DNA of 64,000 bases from a virus, in the IMG/VR virus record IMGVR_UViG_3300022866_000322, positions 124,001-188,000 of that record. The stretch is one strand, 5' to 3'. Made by a program: the position numbers and the translations under genes. Positions 1 to 6,852 of the stretch are shown piece by piece (within the stretch, counting starts at the first letter, position 1; the number at the start of each line of letters is the position of its first letter). The notes beneath the pieces are model-generated. The model did not search any database. It saw only the letters and a program-made list of their open reading frames with translations, and was not told the DNA's origin.

Positions 1-302
1 CACAAGCACACGTTTGTGGTGCTGAATACTTGGAGACAGCAAGACCAGATCCTGCTTGTCATATTTTTAACCTTGGTACCAATACAGGTATTAGCAATTG
101 GGAAATTGTAAACTTCGTAAAAGAAAAATACGGTTTACCAAAGTTTACTGTTAGCGAACGAAGAGCCGGAGATCCTGCTCAATTGATTGCTGATGCTACT
201 CGTGCAAAAGAAATACTTAACTGGGTTCCTGAATACAGTAACTTGGAAGACGTTGTATCTACTGCACATCATTGGTATCTAAACAGCCTTACAAAACACT
301 AA
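1..302 (+). CDS. GalE-like NAD-dependent sugar epimerase, C-terminal part
   Basis: The reading frame is open from the left edge, so this is the 3' end of a longer gene; the first in-frame bases encode QAHVCGAEYLETARP. The visible part has the typical C-terminal pattern of UDP-glucose 4-epimerases: an AHV helix, then FNLGTNTGISNWEIV, an RRAGDPAQLIAD stretch that contacts the nucleotide in the family, and an LNWVPEY segment. Such enzymes interconvert sugar nucleotides in the cytoplasm. Its stop codon overlaps the start of the DegT-type gene by one base, which suggests joint expression in sugar-nucleotide metabolism. The Rossmann domain and catalytic YxxxK lie outside the window, so substrate and completeness are unknown. 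Confidence 0.85.
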   Translation, partial: QAHVCGAEYLETARPDPACHIFNLGTNTGISNWEIVNFVKEKYGLPKFTVSERRAGDPAQLIADATRAKEILNWVPEYSNLEDVVSTAHHWYLNSLTKH

Positions 303-880
303 TGTTTGACAAAATATTTGAATTTGAACAAGCACTTGCAGAATACACAGGTGCTCCGTATGCAGTAATGACCGATTGTTGTACACATGCACTGGAACTT
401 TGCTTTAGATTAAAACAGGTTAAACGTGTACAGTTTACCTGTTACACATACCTGAGCATACCCATGTTGATGCACAAACTTGGTATCGAATATGAGTTGG
501 TTCCAGAGAAATGGACAGGCGAGTATCGATTTTATGGCACGGATATTTGGGATAGCGCACGTAAAGTAGAGCGTGGCATGTATCAAGCAGGACAAATGCA
601 GTGTTTAAGTTTTGGTTACGGAAAGCCTTTACATATAGGACACGGTGGTGCTATACTAGTAGATGATGTAGAAACTTATGATCAGCTATCGCAAATGAGA
701 TATGACGGTCGGGACTTGAACATTAGTCCATGGGAGCAACAGAGATCATTTAGGGTAGGGTATCATTACAAACCAGCAATTGAAGATGCTGTGCTAGGAT
801 TAGAAAAATTATCAGTACTGGAAGAACAGTCTAAATATCATCAATATCCAGACCTAAGAGAGATTGAAATACATGATTAG
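302..880 (+). CDS. Short DegT/DnrJ/EryC1-type PLP protein
   Basis: The 192-residue product resembles the large-domain core of DegT/DnrJ/EryC1/StrS sugar aminotransferases, which transfer an amino group to nucleotide-linked keto-sugars. Visible landmarks are an N-terminal YTGAPYAVMTDCCTHAL segment (the cofactor phosphate-binding area) and SFGYGKPLHIGHGGAIL, whose lysine is in the place of the PLP-binding lysine. Family members are normally about 370 residues, so the small C-terminal domain is missing while the frame itself is intact. The ATG at 302 overlaps the previous stop (TAATG), and the gene overlaps folE by 8 bases. It may be a naturally short form or an enzyme that needs a partner; activity cannot be inferred. 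Confidence 0.75.
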   Translation: MFDKIFEFEQALAEYTGAPYAVMTDCCTHALELCFRLKQVKRVQFTCYTYLSIPMLMHKLGIEYELVPEKWTGEYRFYGTDIWDSARKVERGMYQAGQMQCLSFGYGKPLHIGHGGAILVDDVETYDQLSQMRYDGRDLNISPWEQQRSFRVGYHYKPAIEDAVLGLEKLSVLEEQSKYHQYPDLREIEIHD

Positions 881-1556
881 CAAAACTATTAAAGACAGAA
901 TTGAACAAGCAGGCAAACGCTACTGGGCAGGCGATAACATCAGTGAGCATATTCAAGAAGGAGATCTGGATCAGCTGGTGGATGAACTTACTGGTAAGTT
1001 TTCGGGTGTGTTGGATAGTTTGGTTATTGACCAAGCAAATGATCCCAACAGCAAAGGCACAGCAAAGCGTCTTGCTAAGATGTATATACATGAACTTATG
1101 GCAGGGCGGTATGATCCAATGCCTCCGGCAACAGCATTCCCAAATGATTCAGATGATCGTTATGACGGTATGCTAGTAGTACGTAGCGAACTAAAGAGCA
1201 TGTGTTCACATCACCATCAGCCTGTTACAGGCATAGCCTATATTGGTATTATTGCCGCAGACAAACTTATTGGCCTAAGCAAGTATACCCGTATTGCACA
1301 GTGGTGTGCTAGACGTGGTACGTTGCAAGAAGAACTTGCAAACGACATTGCACGTGAGATTGGTAACGCAACCGACGCAAAGCATTTGGGTGTTTACATC
1401 CAAGCAACACACGGGTGTTGTGAAAATAGAGGCATTATGGCACATAGTAGTCTTACGCAAACTACTGTATTACGTGGATCTTTCAAAGATGATCCGGGCA
1501 CAAAGAAAGAGTTCTTTGACAACATCAAACTGCAACAGGAGTTTTCGCCAAGATAA
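873..1556 (+). CDS. folE: GTP cyclohydrolase I
   Basis: This 227-residue enzyme is predicted to convert GTP to 7,8-dihydroneopterin triphosphate, the first step to folate and to 7-deazaguanine (queuosine) precursors. The zinc site is complete: SMCSHHHQP holds Cys111 and His114, and the third ligand is in ATHGCCENRG near Cys182. The conserved IGLSKYTRIAQWCARR block is present. I place the start at the ATG at 873, which overlaps the upstream stop, because an earlier in-frame TTG at 864 would extend further into the DegT gene. QueD and QueE are encoded about 5 kb downstream, so the queuosine branch is the likely use, though DHFR also occurs in the window. A sigma-70 promoter begins six bases after its stop. 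Confidence 0.93.
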   Translation: MISKTIKDRIEQAGKRYWAGDNISEHIQEGDLDQLVDELTGKFSGVLDSLVIDQANDPNSKGTAKRLAKMYIHELMAGRYDPMPPATAFPNDSDDRYDGMLVVRSELKSMCSHHHQPVTGIAYIGIIAADKLIGLSKYTRIAQWCARRGTLQEELANDIAREIGNATDAKHLGVYIQATHGCCENRGIMAHSSLTQTTVLRGSFKDDPGTKKEFFDNIKLQQEFSPR

Positions 1557-1561
1557 AATGA

Positions 1562-1590
1562 TTGACAAAATCATTAACTGAGTATATAAT
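1562..1590 (+). promoter_or_regulatory. Consensus sigma-70 promoter
   Basis: TTGACA at 1562-1567 and TATAAT at 1585-1590 are separated by exactly 17 bp, a perfect consensus. The predicted transcription start is near 1597, giving a leader of about 27 bases for the lipoprotein gene. No clear Shine-Dalgarno sequence precedes the ATG at 1624. Confidence 0.85.
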
Positions 1591-1623
1591 AAGTACTTCT
1601 TTTCAACACTTAATGGTGTGATC

Positions 1624-4056
1624 ATGAAGTACTTTTTTGTTTGTGCGTTGTCTTTATCTATTGTAGCCTGTGGTGGCGGAGGCGGGGGCGGAGGTCCAAA
1701 CGTTAGACCCACAATATCCAGCCCAACACTTTCGGCTTCTAGCAACACCAATTTTGTTGCACCAGTAAAAGCAGGCAGTTACAATCTATTTGTTAGTGGT
1801 AGCACAACTGCCCCTGTGCAGGACATATTTGTACAAGACCTAAACAATGACAACAAAGAAGAAATTGTCATTGCTGGACGTATGAGCCAGAGTGATACTA
1901 ACCTTGTAACTGCACCCGATCAAACAGCTAAAAATGCCGCCTGGCAGAACAGTCAAATTAGTGTATTTGGTTGGAACGGTAGCGACCAACTTGAAAACCA
2001 AACCAGCAGTTGGTTCACAGGAACAGAAAATCAAATAATAGGTGCCGAGCCAGGAATCGCATTTGGTGACTTCAACGGTGATAACAACACTGACATGGTT
2101 GTTGGGCATTCAACTGATATGGATTTCCTTGGAGATACTGTTGTGTTTACCAACAGTGGTACCAGTAGTTTTGGCAGAGATGATTATGCTACTAACCTTT
2201 GGACACATGATGTTGAGGTACACGATATAAATGGTGACGGATTAGATGATGTTATACTAGGAGGGTACGGTAATCCAGTTGTGATGTTAGGCGATGTATC
2301 TGGTACAATGACACAGATAACTACAGATCACTTTGGTATGAGCGGACTAGCCGCAGGAGATTTTCTAGGTGATGGTTCCACAACGTTTGTATTTGTAGAC
2401 AGTTCATTTAATACCACTTTGCCAGATAAAGCAACTAGGGAAATTGAAGATTCTAGACTGTTTAGTTTTACACAGACTGGTGCTAACACTGGAACATTCA
2501 CTGAACTAGCAAAACTGCCCAACCCCATATTTGAGTCCAGTGACTTTGATTCTTTGTTTGCTGTAGGTGTAGAACGTAGTCATGATATCAGAGCATTACC
2601 TTTCGACTTTAACAACGACGGTTCACTTGATGTTGTGGTTGTTAGCGTTAGCACAAATCCAAACGATGGTGTAAACAGAACTGAAGTACAATTTTTACAA
2701 AACAACGGTGGCGGTAACTTTGTTGACGTGACTGACGATGTGCGAGTAGGTTGGGATAATGTTACCAACGGAGATTATAATTCGCAGTTAAGAGATGTCA
2801 ATGATGATGGGTTGACTGACATATTATTAAGCGCACAGAACAGCACAGGTGACAGCACCAGAGTCTTACTGCAAACAGCCGAAGGCAAGTATGTGCAAAG
2901 TTTTGAAGAAATTTTTGATGATTTTGTGTCAGACGCTAGAGCAAATGAGTCTAATGCTACTGGCTTGTTCAACACTGTTAGATTCTTAACTGGACCTAAC
3001 GGAGATAAACTGTTGGTTACTGCTGTAACACTGAACGACGGAAGCAATGCAGTGTATACCAGTAGGCTAGGTGATGCAGGAGGTACCACAGCGGCAGCCA
3101 GCATAGCACTGATTCAGCAAGTATGGCCATATGTTACAGATGAAGTAGCCGCACAAATACTAGCAGGTACAGCATTCACAGACTTTGCAGGATTCGATCC
3201 TGATGTACACGGACTAGGTGTAATTGATATAGATCAGGCACTGTTGCCCGTGGGCGAACTGCGCATGCCACTAGACGGACGTGAAGGGACACGGGCCATT
3301 AACGGTGAGATCGCTGGTGTAAACTTTGGCAGTTTTGATAACGTTACAGCAGTAGACAGTACTGGCAGAGGATTTGACATCAACATCAACAGTATGCATA
3401 CTCCGGACATACAGAACAATTGGTATGATGTAGCTCTAATAGACAGCATAACCAGAATGGACTATAACTTCGAGCATGTGTACAGCGATGGTATGTTGAA
3501 CTACAGTCCAACTGATGAGTCTGGTAACTTCACCATGGGGCTGAGAGATATCAAACTTGCCAAAGGCTGGTACTTGCAAGGACAGTACACTACACTAGCA
3601 GATCGCAACCCTTGGTTCCACATGAGCGGTATGTGGGGTACAATAAACAGTTCCGAAACAATAGAAACTGTAGTGACCCACGTAAAAGACAAGTTTATGT
3701 TTAACATAGGCAACATGCACACAACTACCGACTTTGATGGTGGGTTAGTAACAAATGTAACCCCAATAGACAGTGTTTGGGGCGAAATCAGCTGGAGAAA
3801 TGACGGTTTACGACTAGCTGTGGGTAGTATGCCCTATGTTGTCAAAGGCGGTATAGATGTGCGTTTACCTAGCACAATTGATTCACAAGGCGTTGTACAC
3901 TACGATACATTCAACTTTGAAATTGAAAATCAGTTTGCCACATATTCGAGTGTAAGTTACGTTAACAGTTTCCGCAACATAAACTACACATTAGGTGCTT
4001 ACAACAACACATTAGGATTCTATCAAGCACAATTAAAACTAAATCTAGCTTTTTAA
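1624..4056 (+). CDS. Large FG-GAP/VCBS-type lipoprotein with outer-membrane-like C-terminus
   Basis: The 810-residue product starts with a lipoprotein signal (MKYFFVCALSLSIVAC; lipobox cysteine at residue 16) and then a run of glycines, so it should be lipid-anchored in the host envelope. Residues of roughly 50-400 carry about six FG-GAP/VCBS-like repeats with DxNxDxxxD calcium-binding loops, such as DFNGDNNTD, DINGDGLDD, DFNNDGSLD and DVNDDGLTD, suggesting a beta-propeller. Around residues 490-545, GGTTAAASIALIQQ and HGLGVIDIDQALLPVG resemble the end of subtilase-type autotransporters, without a GTSxAAP catalytic serine. The protein ends in alternating hydrophobic residues and a terminal Phe (QLKLNLAF), like outer-membrane barrels. 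Its own strong promoter makes it look like an accessory cargo gene. Surface display is inferred; the function is unknown. Confidence 0.7.
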   Translation: MKYFFVCALSLSIVACGGGGGGGGPNVRPTISSPTLSASSNTNFVAPVKAGSYNLFVSGSTTAPVQDIFVQDLNNDNKEEIVIAGRMSQSDTNLVTAPDQTAKNAAWQNSQISVFGWNGSDQLENQTSSWFTGTENQIIGAEPGIAFGDFNGDNNTDMVVGHSTDMDFLGDTVVFTNSGTSSFGRDDYATNLWTHDVEVHDINGDGLDDVILGGYGNPVVMLGDVSGTMTQITTDHFGMSGLAAGDFLGDGSTTFVFVDSSFNTTLPDKATREIEDSRLFSFTQTGANTGTFTELAKLPNPIFESSDFDSLFAVGVERSHDIRALPFDFNNDGSLDVVVVSVSTNPNDGVNRTEVQFLQNNGGGNFVDVTDDVRVGWDNVTNGDYNSQLRDVNDDGLTDILLSAQNSTGDSTRVLLQTAEGKYVQSFEEIFDDFVSDARANESNATGLFNTVRFLTGPNGDKLLVTAVTLNDGSNAVYTSRLGDAGGTTAAASIALIQQVWPYVTDEVAAQILAGTAFTDFAGFDPDVHGLGVIDIDQALLPVGELRMPLDGREGTRAINGEIAGVNFGSFDNVTAVDSTGRGFDININSMHTPDIQNNWYDVALIDSITRMDYNFEHVYSDGMLNYSPTDESGNFTMGLRDIKLAKGWYLQGQYTTLADRNPWFHMSGMWGTINSSETIETVVTHVKDKFMFNIGNMHTTTDFDGGLVTNVTPIDSVWGEISWRNDGLRLAVGSMPYVVKGGIDVRLPSTIDSQGVVHYDTFNFEIENQFATYSSVSYVNSFRNINYTLGAYNNTLGFYQAQLKLNLAF

Positions 4057-4126
4057 ACGAGTAAATACAATAGCAATAAAGTTTCAAAGGAGGCACAGTA
4101 GCACAAATAACATTTAGGAGAACCAC

Positions 4127-4753
4127 ATGAAGTGGATATTAGCAATGTTGTTGGTATCAACAACATCAGTAGCACAAGCCCAAGAAAGCGATCCAGTTGG
4201 GTACTGTAAAGCAACAGCTTATTTGGCTTTGGATATTGGAAGACAACTTAGTCAAGGACTTGACCCAACCAGTATAAACTTTTCGTTTCCCAATGCACAA
4301 ACACCAGGAGACCAGCAAAAAGCGGAAGACTGGGGTCGATCGTTGGTCATAAGAGTAGTAAATGAATGGGCAAAGGATCCCAGCCCAGAGATAATTGCAG
4401 ATATTCTGCTTCAGGAATGCCTAACAGCATATGGTGTACTTAAACAATCACACTACCAAGATGGTAAGTTTATCAAGACACAGTCTGGCTACAATAAACA
4501 AAGTAGGAGAGCCGTCTGCTACGAGCAGATAACCAGATTTGATAAGTTACTTAAACTTTATCATAAAATTGGATACAATGGTGTGTTGAATACATTCCCG
4601 CCAGAACAGGAAGGTTTCCCTCGTGAGTACGCAATTGAAATACTAAATGAAATTGAAACCATTGATAACAAACAAAAACGAGATGCATGGATTGAAGAAA
4701 AGTGGTGGACCTGCATTGAGAAGTTTGGGGGAAGTCGTGAAACCGACGGTTGA
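4127..4753 (+). CDS. Exported protein of unknown function
   Basis: This 208-residue protein begins with a clear signal peptide (MKWILAMLLVSTTSVAQA, likely cut after AQA), so it should be exported to the periplasm. The rest is mostly helical and charged, with four cysteines (YCKAT, QECLT, AVCYE, WTCIE) that could form two disulfides. I recognise no domain. A good ribosome binding site (TTTAGGAG) lies eight bases before the ATG. The gene follows the lipoprotein gene after a 70-base spacer and overlaps a candidate tiny membrane-protein gene, so these envelope-directed products may be expressed together. Confidence 0.75.
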   Translation: MKWILAMLLVSTTSVAQAQESDPVGYCKATAYLALDIGRQLSQGLDPTSINFSFPNAQTPGDQQKAEDWGRSLVIRVVNEWAKDPSPEIIADILLQECLTAYGVLKQSHYQDGKFIKTQSGYNKQSRRAVCYEQITRFDKLLKLYHKIGYNGVLNTFPPEQEGFPREYAIEILNEIETIDNKQKRDAWIEEKWWTCIEKFGGSRETDG

Positions 4754-4835
4754 AGATACGGTTAACTGGACTGTTATAATTCTTGCAACTGTGGTGTGTG
4801 TGGTTTCCCTTTTGGAATTATTTGATTTATTATAA
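4737..4835 (+). CDS. Candidate 32-residue membrane protein
   Basis: In the frame +1 to the exported protein, a GTG at 4737 preceded by a GGGGGAAG ribosome-binding-like stretch opens a 32-residue frame. It encodes a short polar N-terminus (KPTVEDTVN) and one strong transmembrane segment (WTVIILATVVCVVSLLEL). The 17-base overlap with the upstream gene fits the coupled style of the region. Single-span peptides are common among phage accessory and lysis-control proteins, but no function can be assigned, and the start codon is a judgement. Confidence 0.45.
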   Translation: MKPTVEDTVNWTVIILATVVCVVSLLELFDLL

Positions 4836-4850
4836 ACTTGATGTTATAAT
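4822..4850 (+). promoter_or_regulatory. Sigma-70 promoter giving a predicted leaderless mRNA
   Basis: TTGATT at 4822-4827 and TATAAT at 4845-4850 are 17 bp apart. With normal spacing the first transcribed base is 4857, which is the A of the next gene's ATG. No Shine-Dalgarno sequence lies between the -10 box and the ATG. Confidence 0.7.
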
Positions 4851-4856
4851 GCTAAC

Positions 4857-5393
4857 ATGATAAAGAAGAGACTTACCAATTCTACTGTGGAACAGCACGT
4901 ATATAATATGTGCCGGCAGATGGACCAATCCATGTGGCGTCCAGACATTGTAGTCGGATTAACACGTGGTGGTTTGGTTCCAGCAAACATGATCAGTCAA
5001 TACTTTGATGTACCATTAGAAACACTCAAAGTAAAACTACGTGACCTTCAGCCTGGCGAAGAAAATGAAAGCAAACATCATTTAGCGGGTTTAGCACATA
5101 CTGGCAAGCATGTACTAGTAGTAGACGATATAAACGATACTGGTGCAACACTGGACCATATATGTCGTGACTGGCAAACTAGTTTTTCCAACCCAAGGCA
5201 TTGGCGTTACTTGTTCAATAACAGTGTTAAATTTGCTATGTTGATTGATAACGAGTCAAGTAAATTTATGTACAACATTGACTACTATGGCGAACAAATA
5301 GATAAAAGTGTCGAGGATGTTTGGATTGAATTTCCTTGGGAAGTTTGGTGGGAACAGCACAGTAAATCAAGCTCATTTGTATTTGACAAATAG
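4857..5393 (+). CDS. Purine phosphoribosyltransferase-like protein
   Basis: This 178-residue protein has the type I phosphoribosyltransferase signature VLVVDDINDTGAT, which binds the 5-phosphate and diphosphate of PRPP. It also has an N-terminal PDIVVGLTRGGLVPA loop and a late EFPWEVWW motif like the FPWE of xanthine/guanine phosphoribosyltransferase (Gpt). The predicted role is cytoplasmic base salvage, joining a purine-type base to PRPP, although phosphoribosyltransferase folds can also regulate. The gene is predicted to be leaderless. It abuts the following 2OG-oxygenase-like gene with no gap, so the two are probably co-expressed. The actual base is not determinable. Confidence 0.8.
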   Translation: MIKKRLTNSTVEQHVYNMCRQMDQSMWRPDIVVGLTRGGLVPANMISQYFDVPLETLKVKLRDLQPGEENESKHHLAGLAHTGKHVLVVDDINDTGATLDHICRDWQTSFSNPRHWRYLFNNSVKFAMLIDNESSKFMYNIDYYGEQIDKSVEDVWIEFPWEVWWEQHSKSSSFVFDK

Positions 5394-5924
5394 ATGGAAC
5401 TTAGCCCGTATGGTGGAGAAATAAAACAATTTTTTGATAACGAAACCTTGGGTTATTTTGCTCAAGTATTCAATTTGTTCACCCCTTCGAGAACAGAATA
5501 TCAAGCTATTTCGGATGCTCTGTGTGAAAAATTTAACACCAGTGGTGAAACCAGAAGAGAAGTACAAGAAGTCATCTTGCCGACAAATATTCTTAACCTA
5601 GTTACAGATAAACTGCGCACGTATTTTGGAAAAAACGCTTGTATTTCAGCCTGCTCATGTTGGCAAGATTATTCATATTATGAAAACAATCTGCACACAG
5701 ACGATGCTGACAGTGTTAACAATGTTCTTATTGTTGCAATAACAGCAGATCCATTTACAGGTACACAATTTTGGAGCGAAGATGAGCGGCAGTTTATATA
5801 CAGCATACTAGAGTACAACAAAGCATTTTATCTATTAGACAGCACAGAAATTATGCATGGTATGAAATTTTGGGTACCACTACATTTCCTAAGACAAAGT
5901 GTATATATTAACTTCAATAAATAG
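5394..5924 (+). CDS. 2-oxoglutarate/Fe(II) oxygenase-like protein
   Basis: The 176-residue product has the ligand pattern of the 2OG-Fe(II) dioxygenase fold. An HxD pair in NNLHTDDAD is followed by a strand (VLIVAIT), a GTQFW turn, a distal histidine in STEIMHGM and an arginine in LRQSVYINF that would bind 2-oxoglutarate. Small enzymes of this kind hydroxylate nucleobases, proteins or small molecules. It starts directly after the phosphoribosyltransferase stop, and that neighbour suggests a nucleotide-related substrate, but this is only context. No signal peptide or membrane segment is visible. Confidence 0.65.
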   Translation: MELSPYGGEIKQFFDNETLGYFAQVFNLFTPSRTEYQAISDALCEKFNTSGETRREVQEVILPTNILNLVTDKLRTYFGKNACISACSCWQDYSYYENNLHTDDADSVNNVLIVAITADPFTGTQFWSEDERQFIYSILEYNKAFYLLDSTEIMHGMKFWVPLHFLRQSVYINFNK

Positions 5925-5956
5925 TTGCAACCGGCCTTTTCTGGCATTCAACCCGG

Positions 5957-5986
5957 TATACAAATTCTGCAAGCCTATGTTATAAT
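5957..5986 (+). promoter_or_regulatory. Probable sigma-70 promoter for the QueD-cupin-QueE genes
   Basis: A perfect TATAAT (5981-5986) is preceded 18 bp upstream by TATACA (5957-5962), a 4/6 match to the -35 box. The predicted start near 5993 leaves an 18-base leader with an AGGA ribosome binding site before the ATG at 6011. The 86-base spacer also holds short ACCGG/CCGGT arms that do not make a convincing terminator. Confidence 0.55.
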
Positions 5987-6010
5987 AACTTTTAATATAG
6001 GATAAACACA

Positions 6011-6511
6011 ATGAACAACCCAAGACAATACAAGTACGTGAGTACAAAAGAATATGTAGATCAGTTTCCTTGTGCATACAGGCAATGGAGAGCTGACAGT
6101 CACTGTAATCTGATACACGGCTATGCGTTTACAATGCGTTTCTTTTTCGGAACGGATGACTTAGACGTTAGAAACTGGGTAGCAGACTACGGTGGATTAA
6201 AAGAACTAAAAGGTGTACTACAAGATCAGTTTGATCATACGCTACTGGTTGCTGAAGATGATCCAGAACTAGAAATGTACAAGCAACTGCAAGCAAAGAA
6301 GATGGCTAAAATAACCATACTACCAAGACTTGGTTGTGAAGGACTAGCAGACCAACTGTACAAATATGTTAATGGTGTGTATATCCCAGACATGTGGGGT
6401 CAAGCAGAAGCAGACAGACTTTGGTGTTACCGAGTCGAGATACGTGAGACACAAAGCAACATGGCTTGGCGTGAAGGACACAGAGAATGGAACGAGGACC
6501 TGTTTGAATGA
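6011..6511 (+). CDS. queD: QueD-like 6-carboxytetrahydropterin synthase, variant zinc site
   Basis: The 166-residue product belongs to the 6-pyruvoyltetrahydropterin synthase/QueD family, which turns dihydroneopterin triphosphate into 6-carboxytetrahydropterin in queuosine-precursor synthesis. The catalytic Cys32 and His36 are in DSHCNLIHGY, the Asp-His pair is in FDHTLLV, and the substrate-binding Glu is in GCEGLAD. Unusually, the normal HGH zinc motif reads HGY (Tyr38), and the usual AHRL histidine is replaced by the CAYRQWR stretch. His31 may supply a ligand instead. I recall similar sequences in marine cyanophages. It overlaps the cupin gene by four bases and has its own promoter. Confidence 0.8.
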   Translation: MNNPRQYKYVSTKEYVDQFPCAYRQWRADSHCNLIHGYAFTMRFFFGTDDLDVRNWVADYGGLKELKGVLQDQFDHTLLVAEDDPELEMYKQLQAKKMAKITILPRLGCEGLADQLYKYVNGVYIPDMWGQAEADRLWCYRVEIRETQSNMAWREGHREWNEDLFE

Positions 6512-6852
6512 GCTTGAAATATAGTTGGCATGACATTGGCGGTGACGTGGTTAAGGATACTGATGTTTATTTGCTTAAAGATAATAAAACTCTAAATAAT
6601 CTTGTATTAAGTTCTACAAAGTTATACAGAGGACAACGCACTAACGGACACAGGCACCCCGGTCAAGAAGAAGTATATGTATTTGTACAAGGCTGGGGAG
6701 AGATGATTGTTGGGGACGAAGACAGTGAACCATTTACTGTTGGCCAAGGTGATTACGTATTGATTCCAGACGGTGCATTCCACAGAGTCACAAACACTGG
6801 TGACATGAACTTGATATTCAATTGTATATTTGACGGAAAGAGAAATCATTAA
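6508..6852 (+). CDS. Small single-domain cupin
   Basis: This 114-residue protein is a cupin barrel. Motif 1 is GHRHPGQEEVYVFVQG, with two histidines and a glutamate as metal ligands, and motif 2 is GDYVLIPDGAFHRVTN, with the last histidine. Such proteins act as isomerases, epimerases, dioxygenases or sensors on sugars and small metabolites. It lies between queD and queE with overlaps on both sides, so it is co-translated with the deazapurine genes, although no cupin step is known to me in that pathway. It could instead serve the sugar metabolism encoded elsewhere in the window. Confidence 0.75.
   Translation: MSLKYSWHDIGGDVVKDTDVYLLKDNKTLNNLVLSSTKLYRGQRTNGHRHPGQEEVYVFVQGWGEMIVGDEDSEPFTVGQGDYVLIPDGAFHRVTNTGDMNLIFNCIFDGKRNH

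Noticed and set aside
1557-1575. Short inverted repeat AATGAT/ATCATT overlapping the -35 box, considered as a terminator or operator
   Set aside because: The stem has six base pairs with a single G-C pair and no T-run follows, so it is not a terminator; one such short repeat is not enough for an operator.
1591-1634. A 9-bp inverted pair AAGTACTTC (1591-1599) and GAAGTACTT (1626-1634) that could hide the lipoprotein start codon in an RNA hairpin
   Set aside because: The promoter at 1562-1590 places the first transcribed base near 1597, so most of the first arm is not in the mRNA. Pairing could matter only in read-through transcripts from folE.
4086-4093. A strong AAAGGAGG sequence between 4056 and 4127, considered as the ribosome binding site of an unlisted gene
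   Set aside because: No start codon lies at a suitable distance downstream with an open frame; the real site for 4127 is TTTAGGAG.
5925-6010. ACCGG/CCGGT and TTGCA/TGCAA arms in the spacer before queD, considered as a terminator
   Set aside because: The arms are only five bases, the loop is long, and no T-run follows.
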